Assembly: GCF_019931215.1 (NCBI RefSeq)
Contig: NZ_JAIOUB010000002.1
Span: forward strand, 310,001 to 374,000
From: Alcanivorax limicola
Lineage (GTDB): Bacteria > Pseudomonadota > Gammaproteobacteria > Pseudomonadales > Alcanivoracaceae
Reading direction: 5' to 3'
DNA: 64,000 nucleotides
Of this stretch, positions 44,989-53,145 are shown piece after piece; within the stretch, counting starts at the first letter, position 1, and every line of letters begins with the position of its first letter. The notes under the pieces are model-generated. The model saw only the letters and a program-made list of their open reading frames with translations, ran no database searches and was not told where the DNA came from. The translations under genes and the position numbers were made by a program.

Positions 44989-45004
44989 CTATGGCATGAG
45001 TTTT

Positions 45005-45035
45005 CAGCCGCCAGCAGTCATTTTGCTAACGGCTG
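45005..45035 (-). terminator. Hairpin after the DUF2750 gene
   Basis: Stem of 6 plus 4 bp with a symmetrical 2-nt internal loop (CAGCCG..AGCA with TGCT..CGGCTG), 18 bp past the stop. No U-tract on the minus strand. Confidence 0.35.
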
Positions 45036-45053
45036 GTTTTCATAAAAGTGCTG

Positions 45054-45458
45054 TCAGCCTTTTTTCGGTTTGATCTCCAGCATTGCCGCGACCAGCGATT
45101 GCTGCAGCTCACCCGGTGACACGACCACGCTTTCGTCGTCATCCCCCGGCATGATGGCAACCGACGTTTCGTCATCCGTCATCCCGGGCAGCCAACGCTC
45201 CAGCCATACATCCAGATGAATGACCGCGGGGCTGTACCCCGCCCAGTCATCTCCGGCCCAGGCCGCCGCCATATCAGGATGCGGCCAGACCGGCAGGCAC
45301 TCTTCATCTTCCGCGCGCAGCGCCACCCAGTCATCACCCTGAGCCAGGCTCCAGATTTCATTGTGCGTGACTGCCTGTTTTACAAAGTAGTCGTAACGTT
45401 CATCTGCAGGCAGCGACATCGCTTTGCGCAGTTGGGTGGAATCAAGGGAATACGTCAT
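45054..45458 (-). CDS. DUF2750 family protein
   Basis: 134 residues, cytoplasmic, acidic. The frame is open to 45911 but the start is ATG at 45458 with GGAGG seven bases before. Family features: RYDYFVKQAVTHNEIWSLAQG near the N-terminus, CLPVWPHPDMAAAWAG and a WLERWLPGM segment. Function unknown; members are widespread in gammaproteobacteria. Divergent from the AsmA-family gene. Confidence 0.8.
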   Translation of the reverse strand: MTYSLDSTQLRKAMSLPADERYDYFVKQAVTHNEIWSLAQGDDWVALRAEDEECLPVWPHPDMAAAWAGDDWAGYSPAVIHLDVWLERWLPGMTDDETSVAIMPGDDDESVVVSPGELQQSLVAAMLEIKPKKG

Positions 45459-45648
45459 TGGGCAGCCTCCCGGCTTACTCAGAGGGCCGACCAGCATGAC
45501 ACAAACCCGGGGTCTCCATACAGTGAATCCGGTCGCCGGGACGCCGGCGACAGCGCCCGGGGCACGGCTGACGCTGTCCGTACCGCGCTGGTACACTGCC
45601 GACAGATCACACAGCGCCATCAGGCGCGCAAACCAAAGGGCCCCCGCC

Positions 45649-47088
45649 ATGCCACCAGCCAGCCGCCACCCGTTCCGCATCACAGCGCTCCTGCTGTGCG
45701 CCTTGCTGGTTGCCGTATTGTTGCTGGCCACCGCGCTGACCCTGTTCTGGCCGACAGTGCATCTGCGCAGCAGCCTGGCCGATCTGGCAAGCGACCGCCT
45801 GGGTGTGCCGGTGACCATCGACGGCGACGCGCAGGTGCGGCTCTGGCCGAGACCGGCGCTGCGCATCAATGATGTGTCACTGGATGATGGCAGCCTGGCG
45901 GCAGGACGCATCAGCCTGCGCTGGCTTCCGCTGCTGCGCGGGCAATTCGTTCCCGCCTCTGTTTACCTGGATACCCCGGTACTGAATCTGGTGCGCGATG
46001 AAAACGGCGTGCTGAATATTGATCCCCGGGACGACGATGCCACCCCGGCACAGACTGCCGCGGTTTTCGATTTGCACATTCGCCAGGGCACCCTGCACTG
46101 GCATGACCAGGCGCGTGATCAACGTGCATCGGTAACGGCGCTGTATCTGTCCCTGCCCGCATTGCGCTGGCGCCGGGCCAGGGACGGCGACCATCCACTG
46201 TCGCGCCTCAATCTGTCCGCCGAGGCCCGCGCCGAGACGCTGCATTACAACACGCTGGCGCTGGCAGATATTTCACTGGGCCTGTCCGTGCGCGACGGTG
46301 CGCTGCGCAGCAGCGACTGGCAGATGTCCTTCCTCGACAGCGCGGGCACCGCCGAAGCCGATATGGACTTCAGCAGCAGCCCGGCAAGCTGGGCACTGGC
46401 GTTGCAGTTTGATGCCCTGCAGGCCGCCGCCCTGCCGGAGGCATGGCTGCCCGGCGATGGTGCCACCGGCAGTGCCGCACTCACCCTGTCACTCACCAGC
46501 CAGGGCAATGAGACGGATGCCATACTGCGGCATCTTGATGGCGCCATTCGCCTCAGCGGGCGGGATATGGTGTTACACGGTATGGATCTGGACCAGGAGC
46601 TTGCCCGGTTCCAGCGCACCCAGCGCTTCAGTCTGGTGGACGCTGGCGCGTTCATCTTCGCCGGCCCGATCGGGCTCGCGGCAACCAAGGGTTCCGAGTT
46701 TGCTCGTTTGCTGGATCGCGCTGATGGCGACACCCGCATTACGCACTTGCTCTCCGACTGGACGGTAGAAGACGGCGTTGCCCACGCCCGGGATGTGGCC
46801 ATGGCCACCGAGCGCAATCGCATTGCGCTCAGGGCTGATCTGGATTTGTCCGCTCGCAGCATTCAGGACGCGGCTGTTGCTGTCATCAACCAGGATGGCT
46901 GTGCGGTAATACAACAGCGCATCCGTGGCAGCTTTGATGCACCTGATATCGATGAGCCCGCCATCGTCGATGCACTGTTAGGCGCACCACTGGCATTGCT
47001 GCAACGGGGGTTGGACGCTCTGTCCATCAAACGTGAGGATTGCGACAGCTTCTACAACGGCGAAGTGTCGCCCCCGGCAGACGACTGA
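45649..47088 (+). CDS. AsmA family protein
   Basis: About 479 residues; start at 45649 (MPPASRHPFRITALLL) because a single membrane anchor follows (about 9-33) and earlier codons are not protein-like. The rest is a long periplasmic region with the AsmA N-terminal pattern (LADLASDRLGVPVTIDGDAQVRLWPRPALRINDVSL). AsmA-like proteins bridge the periplasm and help move phospholipids to the outer membrane. At 479 residues it is shorter than E. coli AsmA (about 617), so it may be one of the smaller paralogues. Ends in a soluble stretch with two cysteines (DGCAVI, REDCDSF). Confidence 0.82.
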   Translation: MPPASRHPFRITALLLCALLVAVLLLATALTLFWPTVHLRSSLADLASDRLGVPVTIDGDAQVRLWPRPALRINDVSLDDGSLAAGRISLRWLPLLRGQFVPASVYLDTPVLNLVRDENGVLNIDPRDDDATPAQTAAVFDLHIRQGTLHWHDQARDQRASVTALYLSLPALRWRRARDGDHPLSRLNLSAEARAETLHYNTLALADISLGLSVRDGALRSSDWQMSFLDSAGTAEADMDFSSSPASWALALQFDALQAAALPEAWLPGDGATGSAALTLSLTSQGNETDAILRHLDGAIRLSGRDMVLHGMDLDQELARFQRTQRFSLVDAGAFIFAGPIGLAATKGSEFARLLDRADGDTRITHLLSDWTVEDGVAHARDVAMATERNRIALRADLDLSARSIQDAAVAVINQDGCAVIQQRIRGSFDAPDIDEPAIVDALLGAPLALLQRGLDALSIKREDCDSFYNGEVSPPADD

Positions 47089-47112
47089 CCCGAAAAAACA
47101 GACCCGGACCCA

Positions 47113-47598
47113 TCACCGCAGCGCGCGGCCACAGCCTTCGAAGCGCTCCTCGCCCCACTGCACGGCAACCTGATAATCGAACGCTTCCCCGGACATGATG
47201 TCCTGACAGGGCGTTTGTCGCGCTTCGATGTTCAGGGCAGCCGTGCCAACGCCGGTTTCCGTCGCCTCCGTCTCGTAGGTCACCACCGACACATCGCCGA
47301 TGCGGGTTTCTTCACCCCCGGGCTCTGGTGCAATGACCTCCCGCTCGCCATAAGCCAGCACCAGATGCAGGCGCTCTTCGGGATAGATATCCAGATACCA
47401 GCCGGGCTCCTGGCCGATGGCGCGGAAGGCCACACCCCGCTCCCGCGCGGCAACCCAGGGGCCCGAAGATGCTTCGGGGACCTCCGCCACAGGCTGCGGA
47501 GGCTGTGGTTCGCCGCATGCCGCCAACAAGCCCAGCGTCATGCCCAGCATTACACCGGGCGTAAATGCCCGCATATTGATTCGTGTCAGTGTCTTCAT
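47113..47598 (-). CDS. Lipoprotein, COG3650-like
   Basis: 161 residues. Signal peptide with lipobox LLAAC (Cys28), followed by a Pro/Glu linker and one domain: AFRAIGQEPGWYLDIYPE, then TPCQDIMSGEAFDYQVAVQW and a C-terminal GCGRALR. The paired cysteines and MSG motif match the COG3650/YbaY-like uncharacterised lipoproteins. Residue 2 after Cys is Glu, so outer-membrane sorting is not excluded. Function unknown. Divergent from pdxH. Confidence 0.8.
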   Translation of the reverse strand: MKTLTRINMRAFTPGVMLGMTLGLLAACGEPQPPQPVAEVPEASSGPWVAARERGVAFRAIGQEPGWYLDIYPEERLHLVLAYGEREVIAPEPGGEETRIGDVSVVTYETEATETGVGTAALNIEARQTPCQDIMSGEAFDYQVAVQWGEERFEGCGRALR

Positions 47599-47695
47599 GC
47601 TTCGCTCCCTGCAGTTTGTCGTGCTTTTCGCGTACTCTGTTCGAGTATAAGCGTGACAGCATGTTCAGCGCACACCAGCCAGCGAAGATCAGCCT

Positions 47696-48331
47696 ATGAA
47701 AATCAGTGATATGCGGCGGGACTACGAGAGCAGCGGCCTGCGGCGGTCGGATCTGCATGCCGACCCGCTGGTGCAATTTGAAACCTGGTTCGACGAAGCA
47801 CACTCTGCCGGTGTGGCGGACGCGAACGCCCTGGCCCTGGCCAGCGTTGGCCCCGATGGCCAGCCCGGCTTGCGCACCGTGCTGCTCAAGGACGTCAGCA
47901 ACGGCGGCTTTGTGTTTTTCACCAACTACGACAGCAACAAGGGCCGCGCACTGCAGGCGCACCCGCAAGCCACCATGCTGTTTCACTGGCGCGAGCTCAA
48001 TCGTCAGGTCATCGTCGAGGGTCGGGTCCAGCAGGTGTCGGAGGCAGAATCCGCCGCCTACTTCAGCAGCCGTCCCCGGGGCAGCCAGCTGAGCGCCTGG
48101 GCGTCACGGCAGAGTGCCGAAATCGACTCCCGCGACACGCTGGAGCAGCAACTGGCAGACGTCAGTGCACGCTTTGGCGATGGCCCGATACCGCTGCCGC
48201 CCTTTTGGGGCGGCTTCCGGCTGATGCCGGAACGCATCGAGTTCTGGCAGGGTCGCCCGAATCGCCTGCATGACCGGCTGGCCTACCAGCGCAGCGACAA
48301 CCACTGGGTGGTCCACCGCCTGCAACCCTGA
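47696..48331 (+). CDS. pdxH: Pyridoxamine 5'-phosphate oxidase
   Basis: FMN enzyme that makes the cofactor pyridoxal 5'-phosphate from pyridoxine- or pyridoxamine-phosphate. 211 residues, usual length. RTVLLKDVSNGGFVFFTNYDSNKG holds the FMN-phosphate residues; the C-terminal RIEFWQGRPNRLHDRLAY is the family signature with the substrate-binding Arg and His. Ends seven bases before a strong hairpin. Confidence 0.97.
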   Translation: MKISDMRRDYESSGLRRSDLHADPLVQFETWFDEAHSAGVADANALALASVGPDGQPGLRTVLLKDVSNGGFVFFTNYDSNKGRALQAHPQATMLFHWRELNRQVIVEGRVQQVSEAESAAYFSSRPRGSQLSAWASRQSAEIDSRDTLEQQLADVSARFGDGPIPLPPFWGGFRLMPERIEFWQGRPNRLHDRLAYQRSDNHWVVHRLQP

Positions 48332-48337
48332 TCAACA

Positions 48338-48374
48338 CCGTGGCACAGATGTGAACAATCTGCCTGTGCCACGG
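48338..48374 (+). terminator. Hairpin between pdxH and htpG
   Basis: Perfect 11-bp arms CCGTGGCACAG (48338-48348) and its complement (48364-48374) around a 15-nt loop, seven bases after the pdxH stop and between convergent genes. No U-tract. Confidence 0.55.
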
Positions 48375-48388
48375 CAGGCTTTCCCGGC

Positions 48389-48429
48389 GGCAACCCAAGC
48401 ACGCAACCCAGCGCGCAACTCAGGCACGC
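48389..48429. repeat. Degenerate 12-13-bp tandem repeat at the htpG 3' end
   Basis: Units GCAACCCAAGCAC, GCAACCCAGCGC and GCAACTCAGGCAC follow one another across the htpG stop codon. Short and imperfect; function unlikely beyond local slippage. Confidence 0.5.
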
Positions 48430-50345
48430 AGTTCCAGCAGCAGCTTGTTGATACGGCGGACATACCCCGCCGCATCCTGCAGGCTGTCGCCGCCAGCCAG
48501 ACGTGCCTGTTCATAGATCACCGACACCAGATCTTCCGTGTGGGCATCACTGCCGCCCTGGTGCAACCGCTGCACCAGCGGATGCTGCGGATTGATCTCG
48601 AGCACCGGTTTGCTGTCCGGCACCGGTTGCCCGGCGGCCTCGAGCAACCGGCGCATCTGCGCACCCATATCATGCTCGGCAACCACCAGACACGCCGGTG
48701 AATCCGTCAACCGATGCGTGGTCCGCACGCTGGCCACATCCGCTTTCAGGATGGTGGCAATCTGCGCCGTGAGATCGCTGTAGGTCTTGTCAGCTTCTTC
48801 CTGCTGCTGCTTTTCTTCTGCATCTTCCAGGTCGCCCAGATCCAGCTGGCCACGGGCAATATCCTGCAACGGCGTGCCATCGAACTCGTTCAGGTGGCTC
48901 ATCAGCCACTCATCTATGCGATCCGACAACAGCAGCACTTCAATGCCTTTCTTGCGGAACACCTCGAGATGCGGGCTGCCCGCGGCGTTCTGATGGCCAT
49001 CGGCCACCACATAGTAGATGGCTTTCTGGCCTTCTTTCATGCGCGCGATATAGTCAGCAAAGCCCACTGTTTGCGCGGCTTCGCCGCTCTGCGTACTGGC
49101 AAAACGCAGCAGCTTCGCCACGATTTCCCGATTCCCGTGATCCTCCGCCGGGCCTTCCTTCAATACGCTGCCGAAGGCATCCCAGAACGTCTGGTACTTT
49201 TCCGCATCGTTGTCAGCCAGCTTTTCCAGCATGCTCAGCGCGCGCTTGGTCAGTGCCTGCTTCAGCGACGCCACTGTGCGGTCGTTCTGAAGAATTTCCC
49301 GGGAGACGTTCAGGGACAGATCATTGGTGTCGATAACGCCTTTGATAAAGCGCAGGTACAACGGCAGGAACTGCTCGGCATCGTCCATGATGAAGACGCG
49401 CTGCACATACAGCTTCAGACCGCGGGGCGCTTCCCGCTGATACAGATCGAACGGCGGCTTTTCCGGCACATAGATCAGTGAGGTGTAATCCAGCTTGCCT
49501 TCTACCCGGTTGTGGCTCCAGGTCAGCGCATCACCATAATCGTGGGAGACATGCCGATAGAAGTCCTGATATTCCTCGTCGGAGACGTCGGATTTGTTGC
49601 GCGTCCAGAGGGCGGTGGCGCTGTTGATCTGCTCCAGTGCCGGCGTTTCACTCTTGTCGCTGGTGTCTTCGTCGGTATCATCGGAGGCGGGCTTTTCTGC
49701 GGCCATCATCACCGGCACGGAAATATGATCCGAGTATTTGCGCACCAGGGATTTCAGCCGCCAGGGATCAAGGAACTCTTTTTCCTCGTCACGCAGGTGC
49801 AGGATGATCTCGGTACCGCGCTCCGGCCGTTGTACCTGGCCCAGCTCGAACTCGCCGGTGCCCTCGCTCGCCCAGTAGACGCCCTCTTCGGCGGCGGTGC
49901 CTGCCTTGCGGGTCAGCACTTCAACGCGGTCGGCAACAATGAAGGCACTGTAGAAACCCACACCGAACTGGCCGATCAGGCGGGAATCCTTTTTCTGGTC
50001 ACCGCTCATTTCCTTGAGAAACTCTGCGGTGCCGGAGCGGGCGATGGTGCCCAGATTGGCGACGACGTCATCGCGGTTCATGCCCACGCCGTTATCACGG
50101 ATCGTCAGGGTGCCGGCGTCCTTGTCGGCGCTGATGGTGATGCGCAAGTCGCCGTCACCTTCGTACAGGTCGTTGTTCTGCAGGGCCACAAATGCCAGCT
50201 TGTCGGCGGCATCCGAGGCATTGGAGATCAGCTCGCGCAGGAAGATTTCCTTGTTGCTGTAGAGCGAGTGCACCATCAGGTGCAGGAGCTGTTTGACTTC
50301 GGTCTGGAATTCGCGCTTTTCGGTCGTCTGGGCGGCCTGGGACAT
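48420..50345 (-). CDS. htpG: Chaperone protein HtpG (Hsp90)
   Basis: Bacterial Hsp90, an ATP-driven chaperone of the cytoplasm. 641 residues. The N-terminal ATPase motifs are intact: [13 protein letters not shown] (38-50), DNGVGM, and [14 protein letters not shown]; the middle domain has the NVSREILQ segment with the catalytic Arg and a C-terminal dimerisation domain ends the chain. An acidic linker ([13 protein letters not shown]) lies near 230. A heat-shock-like promoter precedes it. Confidence 0.98.
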   Translation of the reverse strand: MSQAAQTTEKREFQTEVKQLLHLMVHSLYSNKEIFLRELISNASDAADKLAFVALQNNDLYEGDGDLRITISADKDAGTLTIRDNGVGMNRDDVVANLGTIARSGTAEFLKEMSGDQKKDSRLIGQFGVGFYSAFIVADRVEVLTRKAGTAAEEGVYWASEGTGEFELGQVQRPERGTEIILHLRDEEKEFLDPWRLKSLVRKYSDHISVPVMMAAEKPASDDTDEDTSDKSETPALEQINSATALWTRNKSDVSDEEYQDFYRHVSHDYGDALTWSHNRVEGKLDYTSLIYVPEKPPFDLYQREAPRGLKLYVQRVFIMDDAEQFLPLYLRFIKGVIDTNDLSLNVSREILQNDRTVASLKQALTKRALSMLEKLADNDAEKYQTFWDAFGSVLKEGPAEDHGNREIVAKLLRFASTQSGEAAQTVGFADYIARMKEGQKAIYYVVADGHQNAAGSPHLEVFRKKGIEVLLLSDRIDEWLMSHLNEFDGTPLQDIARGQLDLGDLEDAEEKQQQEEADKTYSDLTAQIATILKADVASVRTTHRLTDSPACLVVAEHDMGAQMRRLLEAAGQPVPDSKPVLEINPQHPLVQRLHQGGSDAHTEDLVSVIYEQARLAGGDSLQDAAGYVRRINKLLLELRA

Positions 50346-50419
50346 GTCGGGCTTCCTCTGTTACGGGGTCTTGCAGAAACGGTTTCGGCCCCGGTACAGG
50401 GGCGCGTTATGGGGTCAGA

Positions 50420-50447
50420 GGTTGGGGGTCAGGTGTGAAAATTCAAG
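50420..50447 (-). promoter_or_regulatory. Sigma-32-like heat-shock promoter of htpG
   Basis: On the minus strand CTTGAAT (50447-50441), 13 bp, then CCCCAACC (50427-50420): a good fit to CTTGAAA-N13/14-CCCCATNT, 75 bp upstream of the htpG ATG. A second CCCCAT (50414-50409) is badly spaced. Confidence 0.55.
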
Positions 50448-50514
50448 AGCGCGGTGACTCGGAGTGGGTCACCCCGGCTCAACGCCGGAGCGAGATTCAG
50501 CGTTCGGCAGCCTG

Positions 50515-51855
50515 TTACACCACGCCCTGAGCCAGCATGGCGTCGGCCACTTTCAGGAAGCCGGCGACGTTGGCGCCGCGGACATAGTCGATGTGGCCAC
50601 TGTCACCATCGCGGCCGTGCTGGCAGCAGTTGGTGTGGATGGCGCGCATGATGCTGTGCAGCTTTTCATCGACTTCGCCCTCGCTCCAGTGAATGCGCAG
50701 GGCGTTCTGGCTCATTTCCAGGCCGGACACGGAGACGCCGCCGGCGTTGGCGGCCTTGCTGGGCGCGTAGAGGATTTTCGCGTCGCGGAAGGTTTTTACT
50801 GCCTGCGGCGTACAGCCCATATTCGAGCCTTCGGCCACGGCGAAGCAGCCGTTGTTGATCAGGGTGTGGGCAGCCTTTTCATCGAGTTCGTTCTGGGTGG
50901 CACACGGCAAAGCGATATCGCAGGGGAAGTGCCAGGGCGTCTTGCCTTCGGCGTAATCGAGAGAGTATTCCTCGGCGAGTTCAGTGATACGGCCGCGGCG
51001 GTTGTTCTTCAGGTCGCTGAGGTAGTCCCACTGCTCGCGGGTGAAGCCGTCAGGGTTATGCACCGTGCCGCCGGAGTCGGACAGGGTGACCACTTTGGCG
51101 CCCTGGACGATGAGGATCTTCGCCGCAAACTGGGCAACATTGCCGGAACCGGAGATGGCAATGCGCTGGCCTTCGGTGCCACAGGCGCGGGCGCGCAGCA
51201 TTTCTTCCAGAAAGTAGACCAGGCCGTAGCCGGTGGCTTCCGGGCGCAGCAGGCTGCCACCCCAGCTGTAGCCCTTGCCGGTAAAGACGCCGGTGAATTC
51301 GTTCTTCAGGCGCTTGTACTGACCGAACAGGTAGCCGACCTCGCGGGCGCCAACGCCGATATCGCCCGCCGGGACATCCAGATCGGGGCCGATGTGGCGA
51401 TAGAGTTCGTTCATGAACGACTGGCAGAAACGCATTACTTCGTCATCGCTGCGGCCGCGCGGGTTGAAATCGGCGCCGCCCTTGCCGCCGCCCATAGGCA
51501 GGGTGGTCAGGGCATTCTTGAAGGTCTGCTCAAAGGCGAGAAACTTGAGCACGCCCAGATTGACGCTGGGGTGGAAACGCAGGCCGCCCTTGTAAGGGCC
51601 GATGGCGCTGTTCATCTGCACGCGATAGCCCCGGTTGACGTGGACCTGGCCCTTGTCGTCGGTCCAGGGCACGCGGAACATGATGACCCGCTCGGGCTCG
51701 GTCATGCGTTCCAGCAGCGCCTGCTTCACATACACATCGTGCTGTTCGATATAGGGCCACAGGCTGGTGAAGACGGTGCCCACGGCCTGATGAAATTCCT
51801 TCTCGTGGGGATCTCTGTGGGTCAGGCGATCCAGAAAATCGTGAAGAGTCTGCAT
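50515..51855 (-). CDS. gdhA: NADP-specific glutamate dehydrogenase
   Basis: Assimilates ammonia: 2-oxoglutarate plus NH3 plus NADPH gives glutamate. 446 residues, hexameric GDH-I type. The PMGGGKGGADFNPRG segment contains the catalytic Lys, GVGAREVGYLFGQYKRL the following loop, and GSGNVAQFAAKIL the dinucleotide fold. Single gene: 86 bp to the exporter operon downstream and about 170 bp to htpG-related sequences on the other side. Confidence 0.97.
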   Translation of the reverse strand: MQTLHDFLDRLTHRDPHEKEFHQAVGTVFTSLWPYIEQHDVYVKQALLERMTEPERVIMFRVPWTDDKGQVHVNRGYRVQMNSAIGPYKGGLRFHPSVNLGVLKFLAFEQTFKNALTTLPMGGGKGGADFNPRGRSDDEVMRFCQSFMNELYRHIGPDLDVPAGDIGVGAREVGYLFGQYKRLKNEFTGVFTGKGYSWGGSLLRPEATGYGLVYFLEEMLRARACGTEGQRIAISGSGNVAQFAAKILIVQGAKVVTLSDSGGTVHNPDGFTREQWDYLSDLKNNRRGRITELAEEYSLDYAEGKTPWHFPCDIALPCATQNELDEKAAHTLINNGCFAVAEGSNMGCTPQAVKTFRDAKILYAPSKAANAGGVSVSGLEMSQNALRIHWSEGEVDEKLHSIMRAIHTNCCQHGRDGDSGHIDYVRGANVAGFLKVADAMLAQGVV

Positions 51856-51941
51856 GGTGCGCGTCTATCCTGTGAGGTATGCGGTGTCAGAAAAATATGA
51901 GGGCATGATGGCGGTTTCACCTGCTGCGGGGCAAGGCAAAC

Positions 51942-53141
51942 TCAGCGCGTGCGAAGACGGCGCCCCTCGTGAATATCCTGCCCGGGATGCAGAATGACGC
52001 GCTCCCCCGCGTCCAGGCCCGCCGTCACTTCGGCACGCAGGCCGCTGCGCTCACCGATGTCCAGGCGACGCAGGCGCGCACGGCCGTTATCGGCCACATA
52101 GGTCGCCCAGCCGGTGTCATCGCGGAACACCGCGCTGACCGGAATCTGCAGCACGTCGTCGCTGTGGCGCAGCAGAAATGCCGCCTCCACCCGGTAGCCG
52201 TCCCCCAGGCCGGCGGACAGCGCATGGTCGAGGTCGATATCCACCAGCACCCAGACGCGTTGCTCTTCGACGCCCAGCGCGGACACCCGGGTGAAACCGG
52301 CGGGCTCCACACGCCGAACGGTGCCCGCGAGTTCACCGTCGCCGCCCCAGCGCGTCAGCAGCACCGGCATGCCCGGGCGGATGCGCACGGCATCGCGGGA
52401 CAGCACATCGACTTCCACTTCCAGGCTGTTCAGATCACCCAGCACCATGACCGGTTCGCCCGCCTGGACCGCGCCTTCGCTCTGTCGCGGGCGCCGCAGC
52501 ACCGTCGCATCCAGGGGCGCGCGTACGGTCAGGGGCGCGACGTCGTCGGCACCGCCACTGACCGCCAGGGTGGCACGGGCATTGTCCCGTTCATGGCGCG
52601 CCACATCGACGGCAAAGCGGGTGGAGCGCAGCGCGGCGTCCGCTCGGCGGACTTCGGTTTCCGCGCGATCCAGCACCTCGGCGGACAGGTGCCCGGCGCG
52701 GGCCAGGGGACGCACGCGCTCGAGTTCCTTGCGGGCCAGTTCGGCGCGCGCCTCTTCTGCCTCCACATGGCTGCGGGTCACCGCCAGCATGGCTTCGGCC
52801 CGGCCCAGGCTGGCCTCCGCCTGGGCGCGGCTGCGCGCATCCAGCGGCGCGGAATACAGCGGCTGCACGAGGAACAAGGGGTCGCCACGCTGCACCGTGT
52901 CGCCCGGCTCCAGCCGCACGCGACTCAGGTGGCCACTGACCGGCGCGGACACCTCATAGCGATCCGCCAGCCGGGTGCGCCCCTCCTCTTCCACCGTGAC
53001 CCGGAACGTATCGCAGTGCGCCTCGGCGGTATCCACCAGCGCCGGTGGCTCCCGGAAGCCGAGCAGCAGGCCGGCGACAATCGCCACAGCCAGTGCTGCC
53101 AGCAGCAGCGTGCGACGGGTGCTCTTGTTGATTTTTTTCAT
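51942..53141 (-). CDS. HlyD/DevB-type periplasmic adaptor of an ABC exporter
   Basis: 399 residues. An N-terminal membrane anchor (about 10-28), lipoyl-like halves (VSAPVSGHLSRVRLEPGDTV and VRAPLDATVLRRPRQSEGAVQAGEPV), a helical hairpin (about 95-165) and a beta-barrel domain: the membrane-fusion protein layout. Four bases separate its ATG from the permease stop, with GGAG in between, so it is translated from the same mRNA as the permease and ATPase. Would link the inner-membrane exporter with an outer-membrane TolC channel, which is not encoded here. Confidence 0.88.
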   Translation of the reverse strand: MKKINKSTRRTLLLAALAVAIVAGLLLGFREPPALVDTAEAHCDTFRVTVEEEGRTRLADRYEVSAPVSGHLSRVRLEPGDTVQRGDPLFLVQPLYSAPLDARSRAQAEASLGRAEAMLAVTRSHVEAEEARAELARKELERVRPLARAGHLSAEVLDRAETEVRRADAALRSTRFAVDVARHERDNARATLAVSGGADDVAPLTVRAPLDATVLRRPRQSEGAVQAGEPVMVLGDLNSLEVEVDVLSRDAVRIRPGMPVLLTRWGGDGELAGTVRRVEPAGFTRVSALGVEEQRVWVLVDIDLDHALSAGLGDGYRVEAAFLLRHSDDVLQIPVSAVFRDDTGWATYVADNGRARLRRLDIGERSGLRAEVTAGLDAGERVILHPGQDIHEGRRLRTR

Positions 53142-53145
53142 CGTG

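Noticed and set aside
44960-44992. Sigma-54 promoter in the thioesterase upstream region
   Set aside because: TGGCAC and TTGC elements are seen but the spacing between GG and GC does not fit the -24/-12 rule on either strand.
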